Shown here: positions 53,124 through 64,000 of the stretch, one piece after another
How positions within the stretch are numbered: the stretch's first letter is position 1
Layout of the letters: each line of letters opens with the position of its first letter
From: Rhodanobacteraceae bacterium
GTDB lineage: Bacteria > Pseudomonadota > Gammaproteobacteria > Xanthomonadales > Rhodanobacteraceae
DNA length: 64,000 bases
Direction of reading: 5' to 3'
Assembly: GCA_021325475.1 (NCBI GenBank)
Contig: JAJPHA010000128.1
Coordinates: 1 to 64,000 of the forward strand
Translations under genes and position numbers: made by a program
The notes under the pieces: model-generated
Databases searched by the model: none
What the model saw: the letters and a program-made list of their open reading frames with translations, nothing else
What the model was told of the DNA's origin: nothing

Positions 53124-54998
53124 ATGACCAGCGCAACGGAAACCCGCAAGTTCACGGCGGAGGTGGACCAGGTGCTGCATCTGGTCACGCATTCGCTCTA
53201 TTCGCACAAGGAAATCTTCCTGCGCGAGCTGATTTCCAACGCCGCCGACGCCTGCGACAAACTGCGGTTCGAGGCGATCGGCAAGCCCGAGCTGCTCGCC
53301 GGCGACGGCGAGCTGCGCATCGATGTCAGCGTCGATCGCCAGGCGCGCACGATCAGCGTGCGCGACAACGGCATCGGCATGACCGCCGACGAGGTCGTCG
53401 CCAACATCGGCACCATCGCGAGCTCCGGCACGCGCAAGTTCCTGGAGGCGCTGTCCGCGGAGCAGAAGGCCGATGCCAATCTGATCGGGCAGTTCGGCGT
53501 CGGGTTCTATTCGGCCTTCGTCGTCGCCGACCAGGTGACTCTGGTCACCCGCCGCGCGGGCGCGGACGAGTCCGCCGGGGTGCGCTGGGAATCGGCCGGC
53601 AGCGGCGAGTACACGCTGGCGAGCGCGGCGGTACCGAGCCGCGGCACGACGGTGACGCTGCACCTGAAACCCGAGGAGGACGAATTTCTCGAGGAGTGGC
53701 AATTGCGCAGCCTGATCGCGCGCTACTCCGATCACATCGGCTTCCCGATCCGCATGCCGAAGCTCAAGGACGGCAAGCCGACCGGCGAGTGGGAGACGGT
53801 GAATCAGGCCTCGGCGCTGTGGACGCGACCGAAGAACGAGCTCAAGGACGAGGAATACCGCGGCTTCTACAAGCACCTCAGCCACGATTTCGGCGATCCG
53901 CTCGCCTGGACGCACAACCGTGTCGAGGGCACCCAGAACTTCACCTCGCTGCTCTACCTGCCGGCCAGGGTGCCGTTCGATCTCCTGCTCGGCGGACGCG
54001 ACGAGCGCAAGGGCTTGAAACTCTACGTCAAGCGCGTCTTCATCATGGACGCCTCCGAGCAGCTGCTGCCGGCCTATCTGCGCTTCGTGCGCGGCGTGGT
54101 CGATTCCGACGATCTGCCGCTCAACGTCAGCCGCGAACTGCTGCAGCAGAACCGCACCATCGACAAGCTGCGCGCGGCCTGTACCCGGCGCGTGCTGGAT
54201 CTGCTCGACAAGCTCGCCAAGGACGAGCCGGAGAAATACGCGACGTTCTGGAACGCATTCGGCAGCGTGTTCAAGGAGGGCCTCGCCGAAGATGCCGCGA
54301 ACCGGGAACGCATCGCCAAACTGCTGCGCTTCGCCTCGACCAAGTCCGACGGTCCGGCGCAGACCGTGGCGCTCGACGACTACCTCGGCCGCATGCTGCC
54401 GAACCAGGACGCGATCTACTATCTCACCGCCGACGGCTACGCCGCGGCGAAGGGCAGTCCGCAACTCGAGGCGCTCAGGGCGCTGGGCGTGGAAGTGCTG
54501 CTGCTCTACGACCGCATCGACGAATGGATGGCCGGTTATCTCACCGAATACGCCGGCAAGAAGCTGCGCAACGTCGCCAAGGGCGATCTCGATCTCGACC
54601 GGCTCGCCGGCGGCGACGCCGCCAAGCGCAAGGAAACGGAGAAGTCCGCCGAGGGCGTGGTGCGGAAGCTGAAGGAACTGCTCGGCGAGCGGGTGCGCGA
54701 CGTGCGCGTCAGCGCGCGTCTGACGGATTCGCCGGCGTGTCTGGTGCTCGGCGAACACGATCTCGGTCTGGCGATGCAGCGCCTGTTGCGCCAGGCCGGC
54801 CACGAGGTTCCGGCGAGCAAGCCGATCCTCGAGATCCATCCGGCGCATCCGCTGATCGCGAAACTGGACCAGGAAACCGACACGGTGCGCGCGACCGACC
54901 TCGCCCTGCTGCTGCTCGATCAGGCACAGTTGCTCGACGGCGGCGTGCTCGAGGATCCGGCGGCCTACGTGCGCCGGGTCAACGCGCTGCTGGTCTGA
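53124..54998 (+). CDS. htpG: Molecular chaperone HtpG (Hsp90)
   Basis: A 624-aa Hsp90. The GHKL ATPase domain has ELISNAADACDKLR, DNGIGM and GQFGVGFYSAF. The middle domain has the Arg in LNVSRELLQQNR. The C-terminal dimer domain is complete. ATG at 53124 (MTSATETRKF) matches the family start. Its 3' end overlaps the convergent beta-lactamase gene by 20 nt. Confidence 0.97.
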   Translation: MTSATETRKFTAEVDQVLHLVTHSLYSHKEIFLRELISNAADACDKLRFEAIGKPELLAGDGELRIDVSVDRQARTISVRDNGIGMTADEVVANIGTIASSGTRKFLEALSAEQKADANLIGQFGVGFYSAFVVADQVTLVTRRAGADESAGVRWESAGSGEYTLASAAVPSRGTTVTLHLKPEEDEFLEEWQLRSLIARYSDHIGFPIRMPKLKDGKPTGEWETVNQASALWTRPKNELKDEEYRGFYKHLSHDFGDPLAWTHNRVEGTQNFTSLLYLPARVPFDLLLGGRDERKGLKLYVKRVFIMDASEQLLPAYLRFVRGVVDSDDLPLNVSRELLQQNRTIDKLRAACTRRVLDLLDKLAKDEPEKYATFWNAFGSVFKEGLAEDAANRERIAKLLRFASTKSDGPAQTVALDDYLGRMLPNQDAIYYLTADGYAAAKGSPQLEALRALGVEVLLLYDRIDEWMAGYLTEYAGKKLRNVAKGDLDLDRLAGGDAAKRKETEKSAEGVVRKLKELLGERVRDVRVSARLTDSPACLVLGEHDLGLAMQRLLRQAGHEVPASKPILEIHPAHPLIAKLDQETDTVRATDLALLLLDQAQLLDGGVLEDPAAYVRRVNALLV

Positions 54999-55944
54999 GC
55001 CGGCCGCTCGGCCGCTCCGCTTGCTCCTCGGCGATGCGGGCGTCGAGCAGCGTCTCGGCCTCGTGCGCGTAGCGGCGGCATGCGCTCGGATCGACGAACG
55101 GATTGGATTCGGCGCCGGCGCGCAGTCGCTGCAGCTTGGCCGGAATATCGGCGAGGTCGGGATGGACGGTCAGCAGGATGTCGCAGGGCAGCGCGGCCAC
55201 GCTTTGTATACTTTTGCGAAAGCGCGGAGTCAGGTCCGGGTGCGTGGCGTCGGCGAGAAAGTGGAAGCCCGGCGCCGAGACCGCGTTCAGGCTGTCGGCG
55301 TAGACAATCCGGAGACAGCGCTCCCCCTCGCAGTCGCGCCAGCTCCACGTGGTACTGCCGGGTGTGTGTCCCGGCGTGAAATGGGCGGTGACGACGATGT
55401 CGCCGAGCGTGACGCTGTCGCCGTCGCGCAGCTCGCGCATGGGCTGCGTCACCGGCGGGAAGCGCGCCGGGTCACGGCGGCTCGGGTCGACATAGCCTGC
55501 CTGCGGATCGTCCGGCGTGGCGTGCCCGGCCCGCAAGGCGGCGGCTCCGGACGGACTGGCCACCACCGTCGCGCCGCTGTCGCGCGCCAGCGCGGCGATG
55601 CCGCCGGCGTGGTCGTAGTGCGCGTGCGAGTTGAGGATGAACTTGATATCGCCGACGCGCAGGCCGAGCTTGGCGATGTTCGCCTCGATCAGCGGCACCG
55701 ATTGCGGCAGATCGCCGTCGAGCAGGATCAGACCTTGGCCGGTGCGGATCAGGATCGCACTCAGTCCCGCGACGCCAACATAGTACGTGTGGCCGAACAC
55801 GCGCGCCGGTTCCTGCGGCGCGTTCCATTTCGCCGCGACCTCGAGCTGGATCGGGCGCGTCAGCGCATCATCGTCGCCGGCGCGCGCCGCTGCGCCGGCA
55901 ATAGTCGAGGTTGCCGCGCAGGCAGCGAGGAGGAGTTTGCGCAT
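54979..55944 (-). CDS. Metallo-beta-lactamase, subclass B3-like
   Basis: A 321-aa exported zinc hydrolase (Sec signal about 1-22). Zinc ligands are all in place: HAHYDH (site 1 and 2), GHTPGS (His196 equivalent) and LLTVHPD (His263 equivalent). The lead-in VGVAGLSAILIRTGQGLILLDG and FHFLAD region are as in subclass B3 enzymes (L1, GOB and CAR-type). It could hydrolyse beta-lactams or be a related lactonase; substrate is unproven. A Cys pair (CEGERC, near 210) is typical of some B3 members. An AT-rich islet (55203-55216) encodes KSIQS. No regulator (ampR) nearby. Confidence 0.82.
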   Translation of the reverse strand: MRKLLLAACAATSTIAGAAARAGDDDALTRPIQLEVAAKWNAPQEPARVFGHTYYVGVAGLSAILIRTGQGLILLDGDLPQSVPLIEANIAKLGLRVGDIKFILNSHAHYDHAGGIAALARDSGATVVASPSGAAALRAGHATPDDPQAGYVDPSRRDPARFPPVTQPMRELRDGDSVTLGDIVVTAHFTPGHTPGSTTWSWRDCEGERCLRIVYADSLNAVSAPGFHFLADATHPDLTPRFRKSIQSVAALPCDILLTVHPDLADIPAKLQRLRAGAESNPFVDPSACRRYAHEAETLLDARIAEEQAERPSGRLRPAAR

Positions 55945-55965
55945 CGCAGGTCTCGGACGTGGCAA

Positions 55966-58542
55966 TCAGATCAGTTGCTTCAGGCGATATAGCATTTCCA
56001 GCGCCTCGCGCGGCGAAAGCGTGTCCGGGTCGAGTGTGCGCAGGGCTTCCTCTGCGGCCGACGGCGCGGCGAACAGGGCGAGTTGTGGCGGCGTCTCCGC
56101 GGGCCCCGGCCCCGGTGCGGCGGCGCGTTCGACGGCGGCGTGCTGCCGCTCGAGCGCGGCGAGGTAGCGTTGCGCCTGCGCGATCACCGTCTTCGGCACG
56201 CCGGCGAGCTGCGCCACCTGCAGCCCGAAGCTGCGGTTGGCCGGACCTTCCTTGACCGCGTGCAGGAAGACCAGTGCATCGCCGTATTCGATCGCGTCGA
56301 GATGCACATTGGCGATGCCGGCATGCTGGGTGGCGAGTTCGGTCAGTTCGAAGTAGTGCGTGGCGAACAGGGTGAAGGCGCGGTTGCGCGTCGCCAGATG
56401 CTCGGCGCAGGCGCGCGCGAGTGCGAGGCCGTCGTAGGTCGAGGTGCCGCGGCCGACCTCGTCCATCAGCACCAGGCTCGCGGCGGTCGCGTTGTGCAGG
56501 ATGTTCGCGGTCTCGCTCATTTCGACCATGAACGTGGACTGGCCGCCGGCGAGGTCGTCGCCGGCGCCGATGCGGGTGAAGATGCGGTCGATCGGGCCGA
56601 GCGTCGCCGCCGCGGCCGGCACGTAGCTGCCGATGTGGGCGAGCAGCACGATCAGCGCGGTCTGGCGCATGTAGGTCGATTTGCCGCCCATGTTCGGGCC
56701 GGTGATGATCAGCATGCGCCGGGTCTCGTCGAGCACGAGATCGTTCGGCTCGAACGGCTCGCCGCGCACCTGCTCCACCACCGGATGGCGTCCGCGTTCG
56801 ATGCGCAGGCCGGGCGCGTCGCTCAGTGCCGGCAGGGTCCAGTCGAGCGTCGCGGCGCGCTCGGCGAAGGCGGCGAGGATGTCGAGCTCGGCCATCGCGG
56901 CCGCCGCCTGCTTGAGCGGCGCAAGTTGCCCGATGAGTTCGTCGAGCAGGCGCTCGTACAAGGCGCGTTCGCGCATCAGCGCGCGTTCCCGCGCCGACAG
57001 CACGCGATCCTCGAATGCCTTCAATTCCTCGGTGATGTAGCGCTCGGCGCCCTTGATCGTCTGCCGCCGCGTGTAATGCGCCGGCGCCTTGTCGGCCTGG
57101 CCCTTGCTGATCTCGATGTAGTAGCCGTGCACGCGGTTGTAGCCGACCTTGAGCGTGGCGATGCCGGTCGCGGCCTTCTCGCGTTGCTCGAGCTCGACCA
57201 GAAATCGATCCGCGTTCGTCGCCAGCGCGCGCAGCTCGTCGAGTTCGGCGTCGAAGCCGTCGCGAATCGCACCACCGTCGCGCAGCAGCGCCGGCGGCTG
57301 CTCGGGCAGCGCGGCGGCCAGATGCGCGGCGGTGGCGGCGTGGTCGCCGATCGCGGCGACCAGCTCGCGCAATCGCGGGCTGTCGCAGTCGGCGAGCGCC
57401 GCGCCGAGCGCCGGCGCCGCGGCCAGGCCGTCGCGCAAGGTGGCGAGATCGCGCGGCCGCGCTGAGCGCAGCGCGACGCGCGCAAGGATGCGTTCGAGAT
57501 CGCCGATGCGGCGCAGGGTTTCGCGCAGGCCTTCGTGGCGGCGCGCGTCGATCAGGCTTTCCACCGCCTGATAGCGCCGCCGCAGCACGTCGCGGTCGCG
57601 CAGCGGGCGGTGCAGCCAGCGGCGCAGCGCGCGTGCGCCCATCGGCGTGATCGTCGTGTCGAGCACGCCGAGCAGGGTGTGGTCGCTGCGACCGGACGGA
57701 TGGGTGTCGAGCTCGAGGTTGCGTCGCGTGGCGGCATCGAGCGCGATGGTCTCCGCGGCGCTTTCCACGGCCAGGCCGGACAGGTGCGGCAGCGCCGATT
57801 TCTGCGTCTCCTGCAGATAGCCGAGCAGGCAGCCCGCGGCGCCGATCGCGAGCGCCAGCGATTCGCAGCCGAAGCCGGCGAGATCGCGCGTGCCGAAGAA
57901 CCCGCACAAGCGCCGGCGCGCGCTGTCGGCGTCGAAATGCCACGGCGCGCGCTTGCGCAGGCCGGGCAACGCGGTCACGCACGCGGGCCAGTCCGCGTCC
58001 TCGGCGATGAGCGTCTCCGCCGGCGTCAGCCGCGCCAGTTCCGCGGCGAGCGCCGCCGCGTCGTTCGCTTCGTTGAGCAGGAAGCGGCCGCCGGCGAGAT
58101 CGACCCAGGCGAGCCCGTAGCCTTGCCGGCCGGCGGCGATGGCGAGCAGCAGATTGTCGCGGCGCTCCTCGAGCAGCGTCTCCTCGGTCACCGTGCCGGG
58201 CGTGACCACGCGCACGACCTTGCGCTCGACCAGGCCCTTGGCCTGTGCCGGATCGCCGATCTGTTCGCAGATCGCCACCGATTCGCCGAGCTTGAGCAGC
58301 TTCGCCAGATAGCCGTCGACGGCGTGAACCGGCACGCCCGCCATCGGGATCGGCGCGCCGGCGGACTGGCCGCGCTGGGTGAGGGTAAGATCGAGCAGCC
58401 GCGCCGCCTTGCGCGCGTCGTCGTAGAACAGCTCGTAGAAATCGCCCATGCGGAAGAACAGGAGCGTGTCCGGATACTCCGCCTTGGCGGCGAAGTACTG
58501 GCGCATCAGCGGCGTGTGCTGGGCGAGGTCGTCGCGGTTCAT
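55966..58542 (-). CDS. mutS: DNA mismatch repair protein MutS
   Basis: An 858-aa mismatch sensor. Mismatch-binding [11 protein letters not shown] (Phe-x-Glu motif) near the N-terminus, lever/clamp domains and ATPase Walker [14 protein letters not shown], with [12 protein letters not shown] and the C-terminal tetramer segment [18 protein letters not shown] at 58542 matches the family; the ORF-track extension antisense to cinA is noise. Divergent from cinA by 69 bp. Confidence 0.97.
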   Translation of the reverse strand: MNRDDLAQHTPLMRQYFAAKAEYPDTLLFFRMGDFYELFYDDARKAARLLDLTLTQRGQSAGAPIPMAGVPVHAVDGYLAKLLKLGESVAICEQIGDPAQAKGLVERKVVRVVTPGTVTEETLLEERRDNLLLAIAAGRQGYGLAWVDLAGGRFLLNEANDAAALAAELARLTPAETLIAEDADWPACVTALPGLRKRAPWHFDADSARRRLCGFFGTRDLAGFGCESLALAIGAAGCLLGYLQETQKSALPHLSGLAVESAAETIALDAATRRNLELDTHPSGRSDHTLLGVLDTTITPMGARALRRWLHRPLRDRDVLRRRYQAVESLIDARRHEGLRETLRRIGDLERILARVALRSARPRDLATLRDGLAAAPALGAALADCDSPRLRELVAAIGDHAATAAHLAAALPEQPPALLRDGGAIRDGFDAELDELRALATNADRFLVELEQREKAATGIATLKVGYNRVHGYYIEISKGQADKAPAHYTRRQTIKGAERYITEELKAFEDRVLSARERALMRERALYERLLDELIGQLAPLKQAAAAMAELDILAAFAERAATLDWTLPALSDAPGLRIERGRHPVVEQVRGEPFEPNDLVLDETRRMLIITGPNMGGKSTYMRQTALIVLLAHIGSYVPAAAATLGPIDRIFTRIGAGDDLAGGQSTFMVEMSETANILHNATAASLVLMDEVGRGTSTYDGLALARACAEHLATRNRAFTLFATHYFELTELATQHAGIANVHLDAIEYGDALVFLHAVKEGPANRSFGLQVAQLAGVPKTVIAQAQRYLAALERQHAAVERAAAPGPGPAETPPQLALFAAPSAAEEALRTLDPDTLSPREALEMLYRLKQLI

Positions 58543-58611
58543 GCGTTGGCTTTGCGATGCGGCGGAAAATCGGCTAGAAGGCGGATGGGCATTGTAGTGG
58601 AGTCCGATGCG

Positions 58612-59118
58612 ATGACGTCCGCAACGCCGAACGACCGCGAATTGCACGCGCTGGCCGAGCGTGTCGCCGGCGCGTTCGCCGCGCAGCGCGCGACGCTGGT
58701 CACGGCCGAGTCGTGCACCGGCGGCTGGATCGCCAAGACGCTCACCGACATTTCCGGTTCGTCGGCGTGGTTCGAGTGCGGTGTGGTGGCCTACAGCTAC
58801 GAGGCCAAGGAAGCCTTGCTCGGCGTGCGCCCGGAGACACTCGAACAGCATGGCGCGGTCAGCCGCGAAACCGCGATCGAGATGGTGTCCGGCGCGCTCG
58901 CCCGCTACGGCGCGACCGTCGCCGTCGCCGTGACCGGCATCGCCGGACCGAGCGGCGGCACACCGGAGAAGCCGGTGGGAACGGTGTGGATCGGCTGGAA
59001 GCGGCGCGGCGGCTACGCGCGGACCGAGCTGTTCCATTTCCGCGGCGACCGCGAAGCGGTGCGTCGGCAGACGGTCGCGGCGGCGCTCGCCGGCGTTCAG
59101 AAAATTCTTACGGACTGA
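58612..59118 (+). CDS. pncC: CinA-family nicotinamide-nucleotide amidohydrolase
   Basis: A 168-aa stand-alone CinA C-terminal domain that deamidates NMN to NaMN in pyridine recycling. [15 protein letters not shown] holds the catalytic Ser, then [38 protein letters not shown]. The start at 58612 was chosen for the GGAG 8 nt upstream. The N-terminal COG1058 domain of long CinA is absent. It lies directly before recA, as in many bacteria. Confidence 0.93.
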   Translation: MTSATPNDRELHALAERVAGAFAAQRATLVTAESCTGGWIAKTLTDISGSSAWFECGVVAYSYEAKEALLGVRPETLEQHGAVSRETAIEMVSGALARYGATVAVAVTGIAGPSGGTPEKPVGTVWIGWKRRGGYARTELFHFRGDREAVRRQTVAAALAGVQKILTD

Positions 59119-59302
59119 CGCGACGAACGGCGCATGCGGCGGATCGGCGGCTGTGAAATAATCGCCGCCTGAAGGATCCGATGCCGTTGCCGCTCACGCT
59201 CACGGAACCGCGGCACAAGCCGCGCGCCGGCCGCCGTCGCAGACGCTGAGACGGCACGCGTTCAGTATCTTCCCACACGCATACTTTCCCGAGGATTTCG
59301 CG

Positions 59303-60343
<1,041 letters not shown>

Positions 60344-60356
60344 TCCGATCGCAGCG

Positions 60357-60848
60357 GTGAAGCGCAAGCGCGAGACCGGCAAGACGCCCGACGCCTACGA
60401 CCGGGCGCTCGGCCTGCTCGCGCGCCGCGAGCATTCCGCGCGCGAGCTCGCCGCGAAACTCGCGCGCCGCGGCGTGGACGCGGCGGCGAGCGCCGCGGCG
60501 CTGCGCGAACTCAAGCGGCGCGACTACCAGAGCGACGCACGATTCGGCGAAATGCTGGTGCGTACCCGCATCGCGGCCGGCTACGGACCGCGCTGGATCG
60601 TCGCCGAGCTTGCGACGCACGGCATCGGCGAGGCGCAGGCGCGCGCGCTGCTCGACGCGGCCGGTCCGAACTGGGCCGAGGTGGCGCGCGCCCAGTTGCG
60701 CCGACGGTACGGTGGCGCGCCGCCAGGCAGTCGCGCCGAACGCGCCAAGCGCGCGACCTATCTCGCGCATCGCGGCTTCGATGCCGCCACGGTACAATCC
60801 CTGCTCCGCGCGGAGTGGTTGGAGTCATCGGCCGACGAGTTGGATTGA
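60357..60848 (+). CDS. recX: Regulatory protein RecX
   Basis: A 163-aa RecA modulator made of three-helix repeats. ALGLLARREHSARELAAKLARRG opens repeat 1, YQSDARFGEMLVRTRIAAGYGPRWI repeat 2. No ATG fits; GTG at 60357 starts 14 bp after the recA stop. Order recA-recX-alaS is standard. Confidence 0.9.
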   Translation: MKRKRETGKTPDAYDRALGLLARREHSARELAAKLARRGVDAAASAAALRELKRRDYQSDARFGEMLVRTRIAAGYGPRWIVAELATHGIGEAQARALLDAAGPNWAEVARAQLRRRYGGAPPGSRAERAKRATYLAHRGFDAATVQSLLRAEWLESSADELD

Positions 60849-60908
60849 TTGCTCGGTTGCCCGCACCCATTCTTGCCGGGTGAACCGTTTCCGCTCTCCG
60901 CCGATCCG

Positions 60909-63542
60909 ATGAAGACCAGCGCCGAAATCCGCCAGACGTTTCTCGACTTCTTCCGGTCGAAGGGGCACGCCATCGTGCCCTCGACGCCGCTCGTGCCCGG
61001 CAACGACCCGACGCTGCTGTTCACCAACTCGGGCATGGTGCCGTTCAAGAACGCGTTCCTCGGCAGCGAGCCGCCGCCGGCGCCGCGCGTCGCCGACGTG
61101 CAACGCTGCCTGCGCGCCGGCGGCAAGCACAACGATCTCGATTCGGTCGGCTACACCGCGCGGCATCACACGTTCTTCGAGATGCTCGGCAACTGGTCGT
61201 TCGGCGACTACTTCAAGCGCGAGGCGATCGTCTGGGCCTGGGAGCTCCTGACCGGAGTATACAAATTGCCGGAATCGCGGTTGATGGTCACGGTCTACCA
61301 CACCGACGACGAGGCCTACGAGCTGTGGCGCAAGGAGATCGGCCTGCCGCCGGAGAAGATCGTGCGCATCGGCGACAACAAGGGCGCGCCGTTCGCCTCC
61401 GACAACTTCTGGCAGATGGCCGACACCGGCCCGTGCGGGCCGTGTACCGAAATCTTCTATGACCATGGTCCGCAGATCGCGGGCGGGCCGCCCGGTTCGG
61501 CGGATGCCGACGGCGACCGCTACATCGAGATCTGGAATCTCGTGTTCATGCAGTTCGACCGCGCCGCCGACGGCACGTTGAGCCGATTGCCGGCGCCGTG
61601 CGTGGATACGGGCATGGGCCTGGAACGGCTCGCCGCCGTGCTGCAAGGCGTGCATTCGAACTACGAGATCGACCTGTTCCAGCGCCTGATCCGGGCGGCG
61701 GCGACGCTCACCGCCACGCCGGATCTCGAGAACAAATCGCTGCGCGTGATCGCCGATCACATCCGCGCCTGCGCGTTCCTGATCGTCGACGGCGTGCTGC
61801 CGTCGAACGAGGGCCGCGGTTACGTGCTCCGCCGCATCATCCGCCGCGCGCTGCGTCACGGCTACATGCTCGGCGTGCGCGCGCCGTTCTTCCACAAGCT
61901 GGTGGCGACGCTCGCCGAGGAGATGGGCGCGGCGTATCCGGAACTCCCGGCGAAGCAGGCGAGCGTCGAGCAGGCATTGCTCGCCGAGGAGGAGCGCTTC
62001 GGCGAGACCCTGGAGAACGGCATGAAGGTGTTCGAGGAAGTCGCCGCGCGTGCCGGACGCATCATTCCGGGCGCCGACGCGTTCCGCCTGTACGACACCT
62101 ACGGCTTCCCGGTCGATCTCACCGCCGACATCGCGCGCGAACGCGGGCTCGGCGTGGACATGGCGGGCTTCGAGCAGGCGATGAACGCGCAGCGCGAACG
62201 CGCGCGCGCGGCGAGCCAGTTCGAGGCCAGAGGCACGCTCTCCGCCGAGCTGGTGCAGCAGCTTGCGCCGACCGAATTCCTCGGCTACGACGCGCTCGCC
62301 GCCGACGGCCTCACCCTTCTCGCCATCGTGCGCGACGGCCGTGCGGTCGAGACGCTCGGCGACGGCGAGGCGGCGACGCTGATCCTCGATCGCACGCCGT
62401 TCTACGCCGAATCCGGCGGCCAGGTCGGCGACACCGGTCTGCTCGGCAACGCCGACGGCGAGTACACGGTCACCGACACGATCAAGCTCGCCGGCGCGTT
62501 CCATGGTCACGTCGGCACCTGGCGCGGCCGGCCGCTGCGTGCCGGCGCGCGCCTGCGCGGCGAGGTGGATCGCACGCGCCGTCAGGCGACGGTGCTCAAT
62601 CACTCGGCGACGCATCTGCTGCACGCGGCATTGCGCAAGGTGCTGGGCGAGCACGTGATGCAGAAGGGCTCGCTGGTGGCGCCCGATCGGCTGCGCTTCG
62701 ACTTCTCGCACTTCAAGCCGGTGTCGGCGGAGGAGCTGCGGACGATCGAGGATCTGGTCAACGCCGAGATCCGCCGCAACGTCGCCGCCGAAGTGCGGCA
62801 CATGGCGTACCAGGAAGCCATCGATTTCGGCGCGATGGCGCTGTTCGGCGAAAAGTACGGTGACCGCGTGCGCGTGCTGAAGCTGGGCGACTTCTCCACC
62901 GAGCTCTGCGGTGGCACGCACGTGTCGCGCACCGGCGACATCGGTCTGTTCAAGATCGTCAGCGAAGGCGGCGTGGCCGCCGGCATCCGCCGCATCGAGG
63001 CGCTGACCGGCGCCGGCGCGCTCGCCTACGTGCGCGAGGAGGAGCAGCGCCTCGGCCAGATGGCGCAATTGCTGGGCGCGAGCGGCGGCGATGCGGTCGA
63101 CAAGCTGCGCCAGTGGTTCGAGCGGCAGAAGAAGCTCGAGCGCGAACTCGAGGCGCTGAAAGCGAAGGCGGCGAGCGCGGCGACGCAGGATTTGAGCGCC
63201 AATGCGCGCGACGTGCACGGCATCAAGGTGGTCGCGGCGCGTCTGGACGGCGCCGACGCGAAGACGCTGCGCGACAGCGTCGATCAGTTCAAGCAGAAGC
63301 TCGGCGATTGCGTGGTGCTGCTTGCCGGCGGCAGCGGCGGCAAGATCGCTCTCGTCGCCGGCGTTCACGGCAAGGCGCTGGCCCGGATCAAGGCCGGCGA
63401 GCTCGTCGCGCACGTGGCGCAGCAGATCGGCGGCAAGGGCGGCGGGCGCGCCGATCTGGCGCAGGGTGGCGGCGAGGATACACCGGCGCTCGCGGCCGCG
63501 CTCGCGGCGGTTCCGGAGTGGGTCGGCGCCAAACTGGCGTGA
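60909..63542 (+). CDS. alaS: Alanyl-tRNA synthetase
   Basis: An 877-aa class II enzyme. Aminoacylation core ([26 protein letters not shown]), editing domain with [14 protein letters not shown] and [13 protein letters not shown] (zinc), and C-Ala domain. Complete. ATG at 60909. It has an AT-rich islet at 61254-61268 (GVYKL). csrA follows after 248 bp. Confidence 0.98.
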   Translation: MKTSAEIRQTFLDFFRSKGHAIVPSTPLVPGNDPTLLFTNSGMVPFKNAFLGSEPPPAPRVADVQRCLRAGGKHNDLDSVGYTARHHTFFEMLGNWSFGDYFKREAIVWAWELLTGVYKLPESRLMVTVYHTDDEAYELWRKEIGLPPEKIVRIGDNKGAPFASDNFWQMADTGPCGPCTEIFYDHGPQIAGGPPGSADADGDRYIEIWNLVFMQFDRAADGTLSRLPAPCVDTGMGLERLAAVLQGVHSNYEIDLFQRLIRAAATLTATPDLENKSLRVIADHIRACAFLIVDGVLPSNEGRGYVLRRIIRRALRHGYMLGVRAPFFHKLVATLAEEMGAAYPELPAKQASVEQALLAEEERFGETLENGMKVFEEVAARAGRIIPGADAFRLYDTYGFPVDLTADIARERGLGVDMAGFEQAMNAQRERARAASQFEARGTLSAELVQQLAPTEFLGYDALAADGLTLLAIVRDGRAVETLGDGEAATLILDRTPFYAESGGQVGDTGLLGNADGEYTVTDTIKLAGAFHGHVGTWRGRPLRAGARLRGEVDRTRRQATVLNHSATHLLHAALRKVLGEHVMQKGSLVAPDRLRFDFSHFKPVSAEELRTIEDLVNAEIRRNVAAEVRHMAYQEAIDFGAMALFGEKYGDRVRVLKLGDFSTELCGGTHVSRTGDIGLFKIVSEGGVAAGIRRIEALTGAGALAYVREEEQRLGQMAQLLGASGGDAVDKLRQWFERQKKLERELEALKAKAASAATQDLSANARDVHGIKVVAARLDGADAKTLRDSVDQFKQKLGDCVVLLAGGSGGKIALVAGVHGKALARIKAGELVAHVAQQIGGKGGGRADLAQGGGEDTPALAAALAAVPEWVGAKLA

Positions 63543-63593
63543 CTTCCGCCACGCGCCTTCGCCGCTGCGGTGTGCGAGTCTCGCACGCGCGAA

Positions 63594-63623
63594 TTGCGCG
63601 AACGCGATCCGCTGGGCTAGTAT
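63594..63623 (+). promoter_or_regulatory. Candidate csrA promoter
   Basis: TTGCGC, an 18-bp spacer and TAGTAT. The leader would be about 160 nt and includes a 40-codon arginine-rich open frame (63640-63762) of uncertain reality. Confidence 0.45.
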
Positions 63624-63790
63624 CCACCACACTTTCGAGATGGCTGCAAGGACACGGCGTACTCGCCTGTCTCATAAGAAGAAACGCGCACGGTGCGCGC
63701 GACTGCTCCGGGGCATGGGCGTGACGAATGCCGCGGACGGTCGTCGCGCAGCAGTTCGTTAGGAACGACGATAGCCGTAAGGAGAAGATC

Positions 63791-63994
63791 ATGTTGATTT
63801 TGACGCGCCGAGTGGGCGAGACGTTGATGATCGGCGACGCAGTGGCCGTGACGGTGCTGGGGGTGAAGGGCAATCAGGTGCGTATTGGCATCAATGCGCC
63901 GAAGGACGTCGCCGTCCATCGCGAGGAAATCTATCAACGCATCAAGCGCGAACAGGAGACCCCGAGCGGGGAGACACCGCCGGTCGCGAGCTGA
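63791..63994 (+). CDS. csrA: Carbon storage regulator CsrA/RsmA
   Basis: A 67-aa dimeric RNA-binding regulator that blocks ribosome sites at GGA motifs. [41 protein letters not shown] is the full conserved core; Arg44-equivalent is kept. An AAGGAGAAG site precedes the ATG at 63791; such a GGA at its own start may permit autoregulation. alaS-csrA order is conserved in gammaproteobacteria. Confidence 0.98.
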   Translation: MLILTRRVGETLMIGDAVAVTVLGVKGNQVRIGINAPKDVAVHREEIYQRIKREQETPSGETPPVAS

Positions 63995-64000
63995 TTTCCC

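Noticed and set aside
59119-59302. LexA box upstream of recA
   Set aside because: An AGTAT...ATACT repeat is present but does not match a Xanthomonadales LexA consensus I know. A promoter search and binding data would be needed.
60825-63632. 935-aa minus-strand ORF opposite alaS
   Set aside because: The same kind of GC-driven shadow; alaS covers it completely and is intact.

Overview
The window is a contiguous piece of a GC-rich gammaproteobacterial chromosome, most likely order Xanthomonadales (Lysobacterales) and perhaps family Rhodanobacteraceae. The evidence is the core gene order (mutS / cinA-recA-recX-alaS-csrA; rpsP-rimM-trmD-rplS; rpsF-rpsR-rplI-dnaB-alr-radA; dapA-bamC; panB-panC-panD), the SGWGF-type repeats and IFxxGF-type protein tail typical of secreted proteins in this group, and a kynurenine-type ring-cleavage cluster. 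The placement rests on recalled family features; no search was run. I see no rRNA, IS element, prophage or CRISPR array. One tRNA (Glu, CTC) is present.

Layout. 0-7 kb: REP-like repeats, a lipoprotein alpha/beta hydrolase, a Pycsar-effector-family (DUF5706) membrane protein, a 1371-aa envelope protein of unknown function, and prmC. 7-19 kb: dxs, an HNH nuclease, a secreted zincin with a small exported partner, thiD, a FadL-like outer-membrane protein, a PIN-PhoH ATPase, bcp, a GcvR-like double-ACT protein, then dapA-bamC. 19-28.6 kb: ferredoxin, tRNA-Glu, pcnB-folK-panB-panC, a terminator and structured leader, panD, queG, nnr-tsaE and an AMIN amidase. 28.6-35 kb (minus strand): asnS followed by a run for 3-hydroxyanthranilate/2-aminomuconate catabolism (SDR, semialdehyde dehydrogenase, a secreted EreA/ChaN-like protein, RidA-type deaminase, HAO). 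35-42 kb: an A-type Fe-S carrier, the ribosomal/replication cluster, and a HigBA toxin-antitoxin pair between alr and radA. 42-46.6 kb: a GT39 membrane glycosyltransferase, a PilZ protein, a CcsA/YpjD-like protein and ffh. 46.7-50.7 kb: an exported DUF1800 / Tat-DUF1501 / CxxCH-cytochrome module lying between ffh and rpsP, genes that are normally neighbours. 50.7-64 kb: rpsP-rimM-trmD-rplS, htpG, a subclass-B3-like metallo-beta-lactamase, mutS, cinA, recA, recX, alaS and csrA.

Two sequence-level patterns are not explained by the genes. (1) Short AT-rich islets occur inside otherwise very GC-rich genes. In them several consecutive codons switch to A/T-ending synonyms, and the same words recur in unrelated genes (AAAAGTATAC, AAAAGATAC, TTGTGGAAA, CAAAGTGGAC). 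(2) Intergenic heptanucleotide arrays are built from three modules (GGGAGTR, GTGAGCG, GCCCTCR and their complements) at four loci. One is a 16-unit array ending two bases before the -10 box of ffh, and another runs through the stop codon of the Fe-S carrier gene. Several start codons also sit so close to a -10 box that the mRNAs are probably leaderless.
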